This document shows positions 1-10,818 of a DNA stretch of 64,000 nucleotides, in pieces. The notes under the pieces are model-generated. The model saw only the letters and a program-made list of their open reading frames with translations, ran no database searches and was not told the origin of the DNA. Every line of letters begins with the position of its first letter. Positions within the stretch are counted from its first letter, which is position 1. The position numbers and the translations under genes are program-made. Source of the stretch: Ottelia alismoides (lineage: Eukaryota > Streptophyta > Magnoliopsida > Alismatales > Hydrocharitaceae); contig JAZKJV010000601.1 of the NCBI GenBank assembly GCA_037367405.1, positions 186,001-250,000 of the forward strand, written 5' to 3'.

Positions 1-807
1 AAAACTTCGGATGCAGCTTACAACAACTGCTTTAGCAAGGAGCTCCAGCCATAACTCCTTAAAGGCATGCAGCAACAACTGCTGTACTTGAATGAAGCAG
101 TGGGGGCCACAGCTCGGACCGAAGAGCAGCAGCTGTTCCTGCTGCAAAATCTGCAACAAAATATGGAGGAGAGGAGCTTCTTCGGTTGGGAGAAGTTGGA
201 GAGATATTGGGAAACTTAGAAAAGAAGAAAGGGGACATGGAGATATAAATAAGTAAGGGGGCTTAAGGCGTTGCCAAAGAAAGGAGGCCAAGTGGGGATG
301 GCTGGAATTTGACATTTGTCATTTTCTCTCTCTTTTACCATTCCCTCTCTCTTTCTCTTATTTGACATACCAAAGTCATCCGTATTTGCACATCGAATTT
401 CGATTCTGATGTACAATATCTTGTTTCAATCGTCTTTGAATGATGATCACCGTGAGTGTAATATTCATATACTTCTGATCTGAGATGAATTCATAAGTTG
501 TCGAGATGCGGTCTTTGTTTACAATTAAATTTTCTGATTTTAAATTGTTATATGACGTTCGATTGACGAACAATCAATTTTGTTGGTCTTATTTCGTCGT
601 TACGAATTTTATGGTGGTCCTACATTAATTTTGCAGTTTTCGATTGTGTTTGACAACTTTCCAATGGCACGTTTTACGATGCAATCTATTTTTGATCGAC
701 TAGCCCTAAATGAATTTTTATTTATGATCTATGGATCGATTTAGATTATTTAATACTGATCGATAATTTTATGGGATCATATGAACCCTAATCAAGTCAT
801 ATTCGGG
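1..807. other. unassigned stretch upstream of gypsy remnant
   Basis: No coding sequence or element boundary is recognisable here. A TATA-like stretch (ATATAAATAAG) sits near 241-251, followed by pyrimidine-rich DNA, which could be a degenerate LTR promoter. This is only a suggestion. The segment adjoins the RNase H end of the gypsy remnant, where a 3' LTR would be expected, but no matching 5' LTR copy was found to prove it. Confidence 0.3.
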
Positions 808-1970
808 TTATTCGTATCTGGATGTCATAATCTGAACCTCTCCTAAACCTTCTCCTGAGGCATTTGTGTATAATACATAATCTTGAGTGCCTGATGGAAG
901 TGCAAGAATTAACGCAATAGTCAATCTTTCCTTCAATGTCTTAAAGGCCTGCTCGCATGCATCGTCCCGAATGAAAGGAACTCCCTTCTGTGTAAATCGT
1001 GTCAATGGAAGAACTACCCGGGAATACTACTGACGAAGCATCTGTAGTAGCTTGCTAATCCAAGGAAGCTACAAATCTGAGTGATCGCCTTGTGCTTCTC
1101 CCAAGGCATAATTGCCTCAATCTTCGCAAGATCAACTGCGATACCTACCCCAGAAATGATATGCTCAAGAAATGATTGGGATTATCAGAACTCACACTTG
1201 CTCAACAGGACATACAATTTGTGTTCTCGAAGTGTGTCCAGGACTATCTTTAGGTCATTTGCGTGGTCCCGTTCATTTCGAGAATATATCAACACATCAT
1301 CAATGAACACATCTACAAATTTTCCAAGTATGGACGTGAATTCCTATTCATCATATGCATGAATGTTGCAAGGGCATTTGTGAGTTCAAACAACATCACA
1401 ACGAACTCGTATTGTCTATATCGAGTCCTGAAAACTGTCTTCGGAATATCTAATTCTTGAATCCTTACCTAATGGTAGGTTGATCTAAGATCGATTTTTT
1501 AAAATACCGAAGATCCCTGTAGTTGATCAAACATGTCATCAATACAGGACAAAGGATAACGGTTTTTTACCGTCTCTTTTTTAGCTGTTGATAATCAATG
1601 CATAATCTCATCGATCCATCCCTCTTCCTGACAAAAATGATGGGAGCACCCCAAAAGTGCTTGGCCTCACAAAACCCAAGTCAGGTAACTCATGTAACTG
1701 TATCTTCAGCTCTGTCAACTTAGCTGGTGCCATGCAATATGGAGCCATCGTGATCCACTATGTATCTGGTAGCAATGTGATCTCGAGCTCAATTTCTCTC
1801 TCATGAGCTAATATTGTTAACTCGTCAGAAAATACATCCGGGTAGTCTGATACTGCTCTGATGTCTTGGGTTATCGACTCTCCATTAGATATCTCTTGAA
1901 CAAAAGCTAGTAATGTGTGACATCCTTGATCAACAAGTCTCTGAGCTCTCAACACTGAAATGTACTCCAT
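808..1970 (-). pseudogene. gypsy reverse transcriptase-RNase H fragment
   Basis: The piece at 1758-1970 has YPDVFSDEL followed by an REIELEI-like stretch, typical of the region just before gypsy RT. The - strand translation of about 1200-1450 contains [10 protein letters not shown] and VFIDDVLIYS, the latter holding the catalytic Asp pair of RT. The piece at 808-1005 carries FTQKGVPF and YTNASGEGLG, the start of RNase H with the catalytic Asp changed to Asn. Several frameshifts separate the pieces. It cannot encode a working enzyme as it stands. Family assignment rests on recognised motifs, and the lineage within gypsy is not determined. Confidence 0.82.
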
Positions 1971-2364
1971 TTCGGAGTCATGTAATGTACGCTTAAAAGT
2001 AAACTTAGGTAAGTCTGGAATCCTGAAGACACTGTCTTCCTAAAGCTGTCAAACAAGGCATGCTATGTTGATTATCAATCCATGCCTAAAATCAAGTCAA
2101 ACTCATTAATCTGCGATCGTCTCGTGATCACAAATCAACAGTTGCAAAATTCTGACTATGAATCTAATAATGAACAACTGGCTACCTGACCCATGTATGT
2201 GATAAGGTAGATATGGGGCCTTTGCCATTCTACCAACTGGAGCAAGTTATCTCAAAGCAATGAATGAATGTGTCGCTCCAAAATCAAATAAACTTGGAAA
2301 GGTCCGCTCAAGATTGAGACCATACATTTCACCACAATAGCTGTTGATCGTGCCTACTCCTCAG

Positions 2365-3720
2365 TCATTGCATGTAACTAACTCTGCCTCGATGGTACAA
2401 TACTCGAACGGGACATGTTCTATGTTTGTCTCTACGGCCTCCTGAAGTTGGAGTTCCTATCATGAAAGCTCCCAGCATGATGTGTCTATGGTTGTTGTCG
2501 AGGCTCACTAGAGGCTTGGGGCACTGATACCGGTAGTAATCCCACTGGTTGCACAAGTAGCATCGTATAGATGGGGTAGACGTAGTAGTCGTATTAATGC
2601 TATAAGTCGGTCCTGCCTGGGGTCTCTACACTCTCTACAACCCAAATTGTTGTGTTGAACTGGTGCCACGTCCGACGAGTGCTCCTCCTAAAGTAGTCTC
2701 TGGAGATGAGCGAGCACTGGCAGAGAATGCTGAATTTGAAGGGTGAAACTGCCTGGCTGATCTCTGTTGCTGAAACAGTCGCCCTACAGTTGCTGAATCA
2801 GTATGACTGACCACTGTGATGTAGGTACTACTCCAGACGAACTCGTAAAACGTCTCTCTCTTTGATGTCCTCAAACTTCTTCCTGTATCAATATCCTCGG
2901 TGATAGACGTGAGACGTAGTCTGACCAGCTTCTCTTGCACCTCTTCCCTCATACCTCTGATGAATTTCTCCAAATTCTCCTATGCAAATGCAATGGCTGC
3001 TAGTGTGTGTCGTGACATCTTGATGTAGCGAACAAAGTACTAGCTGTCATCTGCCTTGTCGAAGCTCTGCGAATAATCGGTGTTAAGACTCCTTCCACTT
3101 CCTAGAAAAGAAGTGGAATCTGAATCTCATCTCGAAATCGTCCAATGTGGGCTCACATTCCATCTCGAAAACTGTCACCTCCTACCATCTGTCAGCGAAC
3201 CCTGTCAATGAATACTCCATAAAAGATAACCACATCTCTCGTGGTGCGCAAATCATCTAAGTACCTTCCTCACTCTCTTCGGCCATTGCTCTCATATGAT
3301 GTCTCGATGCCCTTGAACACAAGCACGTTGGCTCGCTGATAAGAAGAAAAAATCGACTAATGCTTGTGTACATCAAAGTGCTCGAGTGCAATCTCGTCGG
3401 TAAAAGGTACAGGGTCCTGCTCCCTGTCATGATCTCCATCCTCTGCTACATGTGCGGGCATCTCCTCATGTAAACTTGAGGTTGTTGAATCTCTACAGAC
3501 TGAGGCTGCTCATGTCTTGTTCTATACTAAAATGAATGGTAGGTGAAATCTAATAACTCCTAAAACCTCATCTCTATGTTAGTCTTCCTGTATGCGATCT
3601 CCGTCTTCTGAGCCAAGATCTGGTCGTGCTGCTGGAGATCAGTGCGAACGGTCAGTATACGCTCCAAACGATCCAGTATCTCCTGGTTAGTTCTAGATGT
3701 CATGGTTCTGCATGAGAACC
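2365..3720 (-). pseudogene. gypsy Gag fragment with degenerate zinc knuckle
   Basis: The piece at 2635-2973 begins MEKFIRGMREEVQEKL, matching the conserved part of plant gypsy Gag proteins. The following piece (2365-2556) retains CNQWDYYRYQCPK, a damaged CCHC knuckle in which the second Cys is replaced by Tyr. Coding potential upstream to about 3700 is broken. In an active element this protein packages the RNA in cytoplasmic particles. Here the frame is disrupted and no product is expected. Confidence 0.65.
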
Positions 3721-3946
3721 TATATCATTAGTCATAACAATTGATATTCGCGGATACCATCAAATGTGCTTTTCTCTTCTTGGGGTACGATATGAAAAAT
3801 AATTTCCAAAAGGTGACACCTATGTTTATCGAATATGAATGTCATTCTTTCCTTTCTCAAACTCAGGATGAGTAGGACTGTCACTATCCGTGAATTTAAT
3901 GTGATCATAATTTAAATTCTGGGAATGTGTGTAGCGGGATACCACT

Positions 3947-3958
3947 GCTCTGATAACA
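3947..3958 (-). other. gypsy primer-binding site
   Basis: On the - strand this reads TGTTATCAGAGC, one base from the TGGTATCAGAGC site used by plant LTR elements that prime with initiator tRNA-Met. It lies directly 5' of the Gag remnant. DNA from 3959 towards 4317 should be the 5' LTR, but without a second copy its limits are not visible. Confidence 0.55.
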
Positions 3959-4317
3959 TTTATGTCAGATGCCCGCTCGGGATCCGTATTACTCGTTTAC
4001 ACAACATTCGCACTATTAGATTCGATATTGATCGTATTAGGTTAAAGAAATTGATGGAAATTTTTTTCGTTGGTTGAATGACATTCACAATAATGGTAAA
4101 CAACCATGGAACTAACAAGTGTCACCAAATTCATATTTGCATTAATTTCCATATAACATTACATGTGTCAAAAGAAAATGGTATTCCGTACATGTATCCC
4201 AAAATATAACAGAAGAGAAAAAAATAAGCACAAAAGAGATTGTTAATGTCTTTCGAACGTCGATTTTTTCCCCTCCATCTGTAAACCTAATGCAATTAAT
4301 AACTGTGAAGATATTTA

Positions 4318-4456
4318 TGTTTTCCATATTTCATATGTATCTCTTTCTTATTCTCTAGTTATGTTTTCCACTTTATGTCATTTACCCATAGGCCTCTCTA
4401 CTATATAAGAGAGCCCAGGGTTCTCAGAAATAAAAACGCTATTATTTTCTTCAACA
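4318..4456 (+). repeat. copia-1 5' LTR (139 bp)
   Basis: Starts TGTTTTCC, ends TTCAACA, and is followed at once by TGGTATCAGAGC. It aligns end to end with the reverse complement of the 141-bp LTR of the young copy, including the shared core TTTACCCATAGGC and the TATA box TATATAAGAGAGCC around 4401-4414, so transcription would start close to the LTR 3' end. The five bases before it are ATTTA. The partner copy at the 3' end is missing. Confidence 0.88.
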
Positions 4457-4468
4457 TGGTATCAGAGC
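4457..4468 (+). other. copia-1 primer-binding site
   Basis: TGGTATCAGAGC, the complement of the 3' end of plant initiator tRNA-Met, directly abuts the LTR end. It primes minus-strand DNA synthesis in active elements. Confidence 0.85.
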
Positions 4469-4968
4469 GGCGGTCCGAGACCGGAGCTCTCGATTCCTAA
4501 AAACCCTAACCCTACCTCCAGGCCCCCACCTCCTCGTGCGCCGCCGCCGCCACCTTGCGCCGCCTTGCGCACGCACATCCGCGCCTTACGCGCGCCACCG
4601 CCTAGCGCACAACGCTCGCCTCGCGTGAACCCTCACGCGCGTCTTGCGCACCTCCTCGCGCATCTCGCTCGCTTCCTCGCGCTCTCTCTCGTGCCCAGCA
4701 GGCCTCGCGCCTTCTCTTGCGCCTAACATGCCTCGTACGCATTCTCGCGCACTGTCTCACGTGCACAGCAGTTAGCGCGTGGCTTCTAGGACTTGAGGGT
4801 GAGCGTGCAACTGAGTTAACACACCCCTCACGCTCCGAGCTTATCGACTTCATTTGTTGGTCGATTGGTTGGTGTGCATGAGTCTACACGTGCACCCAAA
4901 CCCATATATGTTTGTGTAGACATACAAACTTTGATTTCCTGCACCAGTAGCAGTCTTCTTCCGGCAAT
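4469..4968 (+). other. copia-1 GC-rich leader
   Basis: An untranslated leader between primer site and Gag start. It opens with a telo-box-like AAAACCCTAACCCTA near 4499-4513 and continues with CG-rich, repetitive DNA (GCGC/CGCGC words). The antisense reading frame at 4602-4853 is a by-product of this composition. The same leader organisation occurs in the copies at 22539 and 52373. Confidence 0.7.
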
Positions 4969-6201
4969 ATGTCTGAAAGCAAGGTCGATGTACCCGCCAC
5001 TGGCGCATTCAGAGGTCTAGCGCCTATTGTGAAAATGGACGGGACGAATTATGAGCTCTGGGCTATGCAATTCATGAGCCTGATGAAGTCGAATGGTAAG
5101 AAGCATATTCTTACCGAAGAGGAGCCGGTGGAGAAGACTGGGGTGAATGCCTCGTGGGAGGTAGACGATGCGTATGCCAAAGTCTGGCTATCTGGCACGT
5201 TGACGATAGGGATCACCAACGATGTACTACATCGGCCCACGGTCAAGGCTATGTGGGATATTCTAGCGGCGACATATTCGCATGCGCGGAATGAGACCAA
5301 GATACTTCAATTGCAACATGATATTTTTACAGTCAAACAGAATGAGCTTCCCCTCCACTCACTGTACACATCCCTACGAGGGATGTTTGAGAAGCTCCAT
5401 AGCTTCATGCAGTTAATGACCACTCTTGAGCAACAGAAGACATACAGGAACAATACCATGGTAGTTGTATTCTTGGCTGCCCTTGATCCAGAGTACAATG
5501 CTGCCCGGTCTCAGATTCGTGTTGACGCCACTATTCCTCCTATGGAGGAAGCTTTCCGCCGACTGAGTCGAATCACTGTTCCAAGTTCGACTACTTGCCA
5601 GAAACCTTTAGCGATGGCCGCCTCCAGAGGAAGAGGTGGCACCTCTACTTTTCGTGGCCATGGTCCCCGGGGTCGTGGGTATCGGATTCGTCAACCATGC
5701 AATTATTGTCGTCGTCTTGGCCACTCCGAGGATACATGCTATTCTAAGCATGGCTTTCCAGCATTGGCACGGGTAGCAGAACAAGTTGAGTCCCCTGCAC
5801 CATCCACGTTGGACCAACGATTCGATGATATTGTTGCCAGACTGAGGAACATCATGCCTCCTGATACAGCTCTTGGAGGTCTGTCAGATGTGGCCGTCTC
5901 TGCCTCAGCCAGTTCACCTACTACAACCAGTACCTTAGGTAGTTCTTATGCTGTCACCTCTTGTGATGGATCTATGATTACGAACTGGATTATGAATTCT
6001 GGAGCAACACATCATCTTTGTGGGGACAAAGAGCAGCTTACTATATATAGACAGGTCTCTTCAGGACGAACTGTGGTGATAGCCAATGGGACACATTCCC
6101 CGATTCCAGGACAGGGGGAGATTAACTTGACACCTTCCATGAGACTGCAGAATGTGTTATATGCTCCCGATTTCTCTATGAATTTACTGTCCATTAGCTA
6201 G
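4969..6201 (+). pseudogene. copia-1 Gag and start of protease
   Basis: An open frame of 410 codons starting MSESKVDVPATG. Gag motifs YELWAMQFM and LYTSLRGMFEKLHSF are followed by an RG-rich stretch and the zinc knuckle CNYCRRLGHSEDTC, which bind element RNA. The protease motif is WIMNSGATHHLCGD; the active-site Asp of DSGA has become Asn, so the protease should be dead. The frame ends in TAG at LLSIS, where the young copy continues with Gln, so this stop is a mutation inside the polyprotein and not a natural Gag terminus. Confidence 0.85.
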
Positions 6202-7131
6202 ATTACAAAGGATTAGAACAGTCGAGCTATTTTTGACTCACCGTCTCTTGTTTTTCAGGACATACCCTCGGGCAAGGTGACTGGCTGTGGCCGTGAGCAG
6301 AATGATCTCTATCGTCTGGTCCATACTCCCTATGTCGGTGCATCTCTCCATTTTACAGGATCAGACTCTCCATATACCTGGCATCTCCGCTTTGGTCATC
6401 TACCTCTTCAGAAGATGCGTCGTGTTTTGCCCCAGATTTCTCCGAAGTCGTCCTTCCAGTGTGAAGCATGTCAATTGGGAAAGCGTCATCGGTCTACTTT
6501 CCCAAGTCGTCAGAGTCGGAGCAGTAGATCCTTGTTTGAGTTAGTCCATATTGATATTTGGGGTCCCAGTCGTGTTCCTGACCACCAGGGACACATGTTC
6601 TATCTTGTTGCAATAGATGATTTTTCTCGCTTGTCTTGGGTGTTTTTATTGAGGAATAAATCTGAAGCAGGAGATGCGATTCAAATGTTTATCAATGAAG
6701 TTCAAAATATTTTCTCTTCTTCTGTGAAAATTGTGTGTTCTGACAATGCATTGGTGTTCTGTACTAGAGCTCTTTCCTTGTTCTTTTCATCTCGTGGTAT
6801 AGTTCATCAAACTTCATGTGCTTACACTTCACAACAAAATGGTGTTGCAAAGCGGAAGCATCGTCATCTATTGGATATCACTAGAACCCTACTTATTCAG
6901 AGTCATGCTCCACACTCGTTCTGGGGTGATGCGGTTCTCACTGCTTGCTACCTAATAAATCGCATGCCCTCGTCTGTCTTGGGTGAGAAAACTCCTTTCT
7001 CTATAGCCTTTCCTGAGAAGGAGTTGTTCTCTCTTACACCCCGTGTCTTTGACTGTGTTGTGTTTGTCCATCAGTTGGTGCCAGGTCTTGATAAGCTCTC
7101 TTCCAGGGCTGTCAAATGTGTGTTTATGTGA
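6202..7131 (+). pseudogene. copia-1 integrase segment
   Basis: After two stops the frame resumes with the pre-integrase zinc motif (WHLRFGH then CEACQLGKRHRS) and the integrase core: HIDIWGPS, CSDNALVF and TSQQNGVAKRKHR. The third catalytic residue, the Glu in the AERKHR motif of active copies, is Lys here. It inserts element DNA into chromosomes in active relatives. This copy lacks a catalytic residue and also shifts frame near 7125. Confidence 0.85.
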
Positions 7132-8710
7132 TACTCCAGGACACAGAGGGTTATCGTTGCTTTGATCCGCTGCGTCAAAAATACTTCGTTAGCGCCGATG
7201 TTACATTCTTTGAATCTGTGATGTTTTTCTCTACTACAGGTGACAGAATGACTACTTCCCATTCCGATACTGAGGTCTACATGCCACCTCCTGCTATGAG
7301 TTAGTTACCTTCTACACCATCTCCCCCCCCACCTCCTGTCATACCTTCACCTCCACCTTTACCACCTCTAGTAACCATTGTTCCCCGTTTTACCAAAGTA
7401 TTATACTCGTCGGTCCTCCTCTGCTCGTGGTTATTGTCCGTCATCCAGCAAACCCCAGGTTTCTTCTGATAACATGATTTGTAACGATGAGTCTGAAGAT
7501 CTATTGATACATGGATCGCAGCAGGATGACGTTCATGGAGACTTGGACGTGCCTATCGCTATTAGGAAGCAGAGGCGTACTTGTGCATCCTATCCACTTG
7601 CCTTCCAGGTTTCCTTTCATCGTCTTACATGCGATTTCCAGAGATTTGCAGTTGCTCTATCTGCTGTAGAAGTTCCACGGAATTACCAGGATGCATTGCA
7701 AGATAGCAAATGGCGCCTTGCTATGGAAGAAGAATGGGCCGCGCTGCAGTCCCGTGGAACATGGACACTTGTTTCTCCTCCTCCCGGAGCATCTGTTGTT
7801 AGCTGCAAGTGGGTGTTTACTGTTAAATACCATGCAGATGGAAGCCTTGATCGGTACAAGGCAAGGCTCATGGCATGCGGTTTTACTCAGACCTATGGAG
7901 TTGATTACTTGGACTTGTTTTCTCCGGTTGCTTGACATTCCACTTTACGTGTCCTTCTTTCAGTTGTTGTAGCACGTGATTGGCTGTTATTTCAGGTTGA
8001 CGTGAAAAATGCATTTTTGTATGGAGATCTACAAGAAGAGGTCTATATGCGGCAGCCTCCGGGGTTTGCTGCTGCGGGGGAGTGTCAACAGGTTTGTAGA
8101 CTCCATAAGGCAATATATGGCCTTAAACAAAGTCCTAGAGTGTGGTTTCAAAACTTTCAGCTCTGATTGAACGACAGGGATTCAAGAGGTTGAATGCAGA
8201 CCATTCTTTATTTGTGCAGAAGACGCCTAGAGGTACTGTTGCTATCATGGTGTATGTTGATGATATTGTTGTTACAGGAGCAGGGAATCAAGATGGCGAA
8301 AGAATTTCTGGGCAGTCAATTTGTGACTAAGGATCTGGGCACCCTAAGGTATTTCTTGGGGTTAGAATTTGCTAGAAATGCACAGGGTCTTGTGATGACC
8401 CAAAGAAAGCATGTTACAGATATGCTTGCAGAGGCATGCATGATTGGATGTCGACCCTCTACTACTCCTATGGATCCTAGCATGAAGCTATACGATGATG
8501 ATACATATGAAGTCGTAAGAGAAGATACAGAGGGATGGTTGGAAAACTCCTTTATGTTACAATCACCGATCGGATATTGCATTTGCAGTGAGTCGAGTGA
8601 GTCAATTCATGGAGCAACCTCGACATGTACATATGGATGCTATATATATGATATTGAGATTTCTAAAATCATCTCCAGGGCTCAGGATTACTATTCATGA
8701 AAGGAGAAAC
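7116..8710 (+). pseudogene. copia-1 integrase tail and reverse transcriptase
   Basis: Successive broken frames encode the integrase C-terminal tail (7116-7304), a proline-rich linker, then [44 protein letters not shown] and the catalytic VYVDDIVVTG near 8250-8280. Stops at 7933 (TGA) and shifts near 8160 and 8280 break it. After KLYDDDTYEV another shift occurs and homology stops near 8710 inside the RT-RNase H connection. No RNase H, polypurine tract or 3' LTR follows. Confidence 0.82.
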
Positions 8711-8730
8711 ACTCTTTGTATATGTTAGTA

Positions 8731-9523
8731 AGAGGTGGAAGAAGTCTTCCACCTCATCCTCCGACTCAGAGGGACTCAACATGTCACATGTAGGAGTATA
8801 GTACATGGTGGACTCAAAGAAAGTAACATAAGCTGTAACATAGTATTTTCCCTGGACATGATCAAAACACTGATAATCCTTTTGGGTATGACAGTAGCCT
8901 ACAAACATGTATTTAACATCTCTAAGAGTGAGCTTGTCACAACCTGGATGAAGAAGGTGGACAAATGCCACCCAACCAAAAATATGTAGGGCGAGAGAGA
9001 AAAGCTCCTTGGAAATGCAAGAGGGAAGGGAGCTTTTTTTCCAAAAATGGTGAAGGGTATCCAGTAGATGAGGTAACATGCTGTCATCACAGCATCACCT
9101 CACAAGGAATGGGGAGCCCGACTGTAGATAAGAGTTCCTAGAAATGATCATGAGGTGACGATGTTTGTGTTCATCAATGCCATTCTGTTGTGACGTATAA
9201 GGACATAGAGTTCGATGAATAATGCCATGTGAGCTGAAAAATGAGACAACTTAATAGTACATAACTCCAAAGCATTATTAGAACGAATGTATTTTATGAA
9301 AGCAAAAAAGATATTCTTCTTTTGATTCACAATATTTTAAATCATATAACTAGCATCATACTTGTTCTTAAACAAAAAGACCCATGGGGCCATGACAATA
9401 TAAAAATATCATTCACAACAACCAAATAATACCTGTACTCCTAGTGGTGAGAGATACGACCTGGACCCCATATATCAAAATGAAACAGCTCAAAAAGACT
9501 CCGACTACTATGACTCTGACAAC
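8731..9523 (-). pseudogene. copia-2 integrase fragment (first half)
   Basis: On the - strand the motifs are SLFELFHFDIWGPG near 9450-9500, a broken core, IFGWVAFVHLLHPGCDKL and YQCFDHVQGKYYVTAYVTFFES, the integrase C-terminal region of copia. It abuts copia-1 in head-to-head orientation near 8711-8731. Its other half lies at 14290-14580; between them sits a 4.8-kb DNA-transposon insertion that left an 8-bp duplication CTGACAAC. Several in-frame stops make it a fossil. Confidence 0.8.
9516..9523. repeat. 8-bp target duplication CTGACAAC (left copy)
   Basis: CTGACAAC occurs directly before the inserted element and again at 14290-14297 after it. Joining the two copia halves at this word restores alignment with another copia copy around 55205, which has GACTCTGACGGGATGG at the same place. 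An 8-bp duplication is the hAT superfamily hallmark. Confidence 0.8.
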
Positions 9524-10122
9524 CATAGTTCAAAAAATGTGCCTCGAGGCGCACGAGGAGAAGCGGCTTGAAACCACCCCAGAACGGCCGCCTCAGGCGG
9601 CCTCTGAGAGGCGATTGTCTCAGTTGGTCGAGGCGGTCGAGGCGGAGGCGAGACAACCCGTGAGGCGATTTTTATTTTCAGATTAATTTCATATGTTTAT
9701 AAAGGTCTAGTTGTCTAGGATATAAATATACAAGATGAATGTTTAAATTTGGCCACTTTCATGTTCATATTTACCATAGAACATGTCCAATTATGTCAAA
9801 AATTCTTAAGCTATACTCTTAAACATATGAATCCGCACATATCATATAAAATATTACTTAGTAAACTTAATTTTAAGGAGTTGTTACACAATAAGCTATG
9901 CAATATGTCGAGATGGATAAAAAAGATAGAATTCACGAGGAGTTCATTTACTGTTCCCATACAAACAAATCCATATATCCGAATAGAAATAAAATCTTCA
10001 ATAAAAATTTTCGCAGGAGGGGTATGGTATGGGGTATGGTATGGTAGGAGGGGTGTATACAATGGTTCTTCAACTTGGGTTAAATAGTTGAATTTTGGTG
10101 AATATTAATAGATGCATTCTCA

Positions 10123-10132
10123 TACATTTGTG
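10123..10132. repeat. MULE 10-bp target duplication (left)
   Basis: TACATTTGTG, identical to 14054-14063. A perfect match suggests the insertion is not very old, although the PMD gene inside already carries lesions. Confidence 0.88.
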
Positions 10133-10290
10133 GAGTCAAATTCCTAAGTAGTACCTGGAAATTACTTAAAAACTACAGAGGTGTCGCATGTTGAACATGC
10201 GACACCCCTTAAGTTTTTTTTATCCAGGAACTATGTATGTGTTGCATTTTGGATATGCGCTATAGATAACACATATTCAATATGCGACAT
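10133..10290 (+). repeat. MULE left terminal inverted repeat
   Basis: It matches the reverse complement of 13861-14053 over its length, except for a gap of about 35 bp after CCTGG, where the right repeat has an additional hairpin. It contains a 27-base palindrome at 10180-10206 (GGTGTCGCATGTT arms around one G) and the word CATATTCAATATG, also palindromic. Confidence 0.85.
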
Positions 10291-10640
10291 ATTTCCAGGG
10301 AATTTCCCTCGAAAAGGACTGGTCTCGAAATGTTCTGAGCAGATAACGCATGTTGAATATGCGACATCCTTACAGGGAATTTCCCTAAAAAATGAGGTCG
10401 AGTACAGGTAACGCATATTCAATATGCGACATCTTTCCAGGGATTTCCCTCGAAAAGGATTGGTCTCGACCAATATTCGGATAGCCCGTAGAGAGTAGAG
10501 ATAACACATTTTGAATATGCGACATCTTTCCAGGGATTTCCCTCGAAAATGACTGGCCAGGTCTGGGCCAGGGAATTTGAGAGGGCCCTTGGATTTCCCT
10601 CGAAAATGACTGGCCAGGTCTGGGTCAGGGAATTTCATGT
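10269..10640. repeat. subterminal tandem repeats of the MULE
   Basis: Four diverged units each start with ACGCATATTCAATATGCGACAT or a variant (about 10269, 10349, 10412, 10505), followed by CCAGGGATTTCCCTCGAAAA and mostly GGACTGGTCTCG-like DNA. Two extra partial units with TGACTGGCCAGGTCTGG follow near 10550 and 10605. The palindromic word also occurs in both terminal repeats. The open frame across 10231-10701 is made of these repeats and is not a gene. Confidence 0.75.
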
Positions 10641-10818
10641 TTGTAAAAACCCTTGAAAAAGCATGCCAATTGCATGTTTCTAATGTAAATAGACATCGCA
10701 TTCACGCATTCAAATATGTATGATCCAAAAAGACATTCCAAACATTTAATATAGATAGACTTGTTCACGAATATACATTACATTTTTGCGTCATATTAAA
10801 AATTACAATGATTACAAG

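Larger units (their letters stand above)
808..3962 (-). mobile_element. decayed Ty3/gypsy LTR retrotransposon
   Basis: On the - strand the order is Gag, zinc knuckle, then reverse transcriptase and RNase H, which is the Ty3/gypsy order. A primer-binding-site-like sequence (TGTTATCAGAGC) lies at the 5' end at 3947-3958. The reading frame is broken into pieces of 60-110 codons by many stops and shifts. No integrase or chromodomain was seen, because the preserved part ends inside RNase H. Paired LTRs could not be found, so the element is an old, truncated copy. The + strand copia starts 356 bp beyond its 5' end. Confidence 0.8.
4318..8710 (+). mobile_element. Ty1/copia element, 3' truncated (copia-1)
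   Basis: A 139-bp 5' LTR, a primer site, a GC-rich leader and a Gag-PR-IN-RT frame follow each other on the + strand, the Ty1/copia order. Homology to the intact copy at 22539-27749 runs through the RT domain and stops near 8710, before RNase H and the 3' LTR. There a - strand copia fragment begins. Frameshifts and stops are spread along pol, and two catalytic residues are lost (see the coding entries). It is an inactive, moderately old relative of the young copy. Confidence 0.9.

Noticed and set aside
10231..10701. 156-codon frame on the - strand at the MULE end
   Set aside because: It consists of the subterminal tandem repeats and repeats itself; it is not a protein-coding gene.
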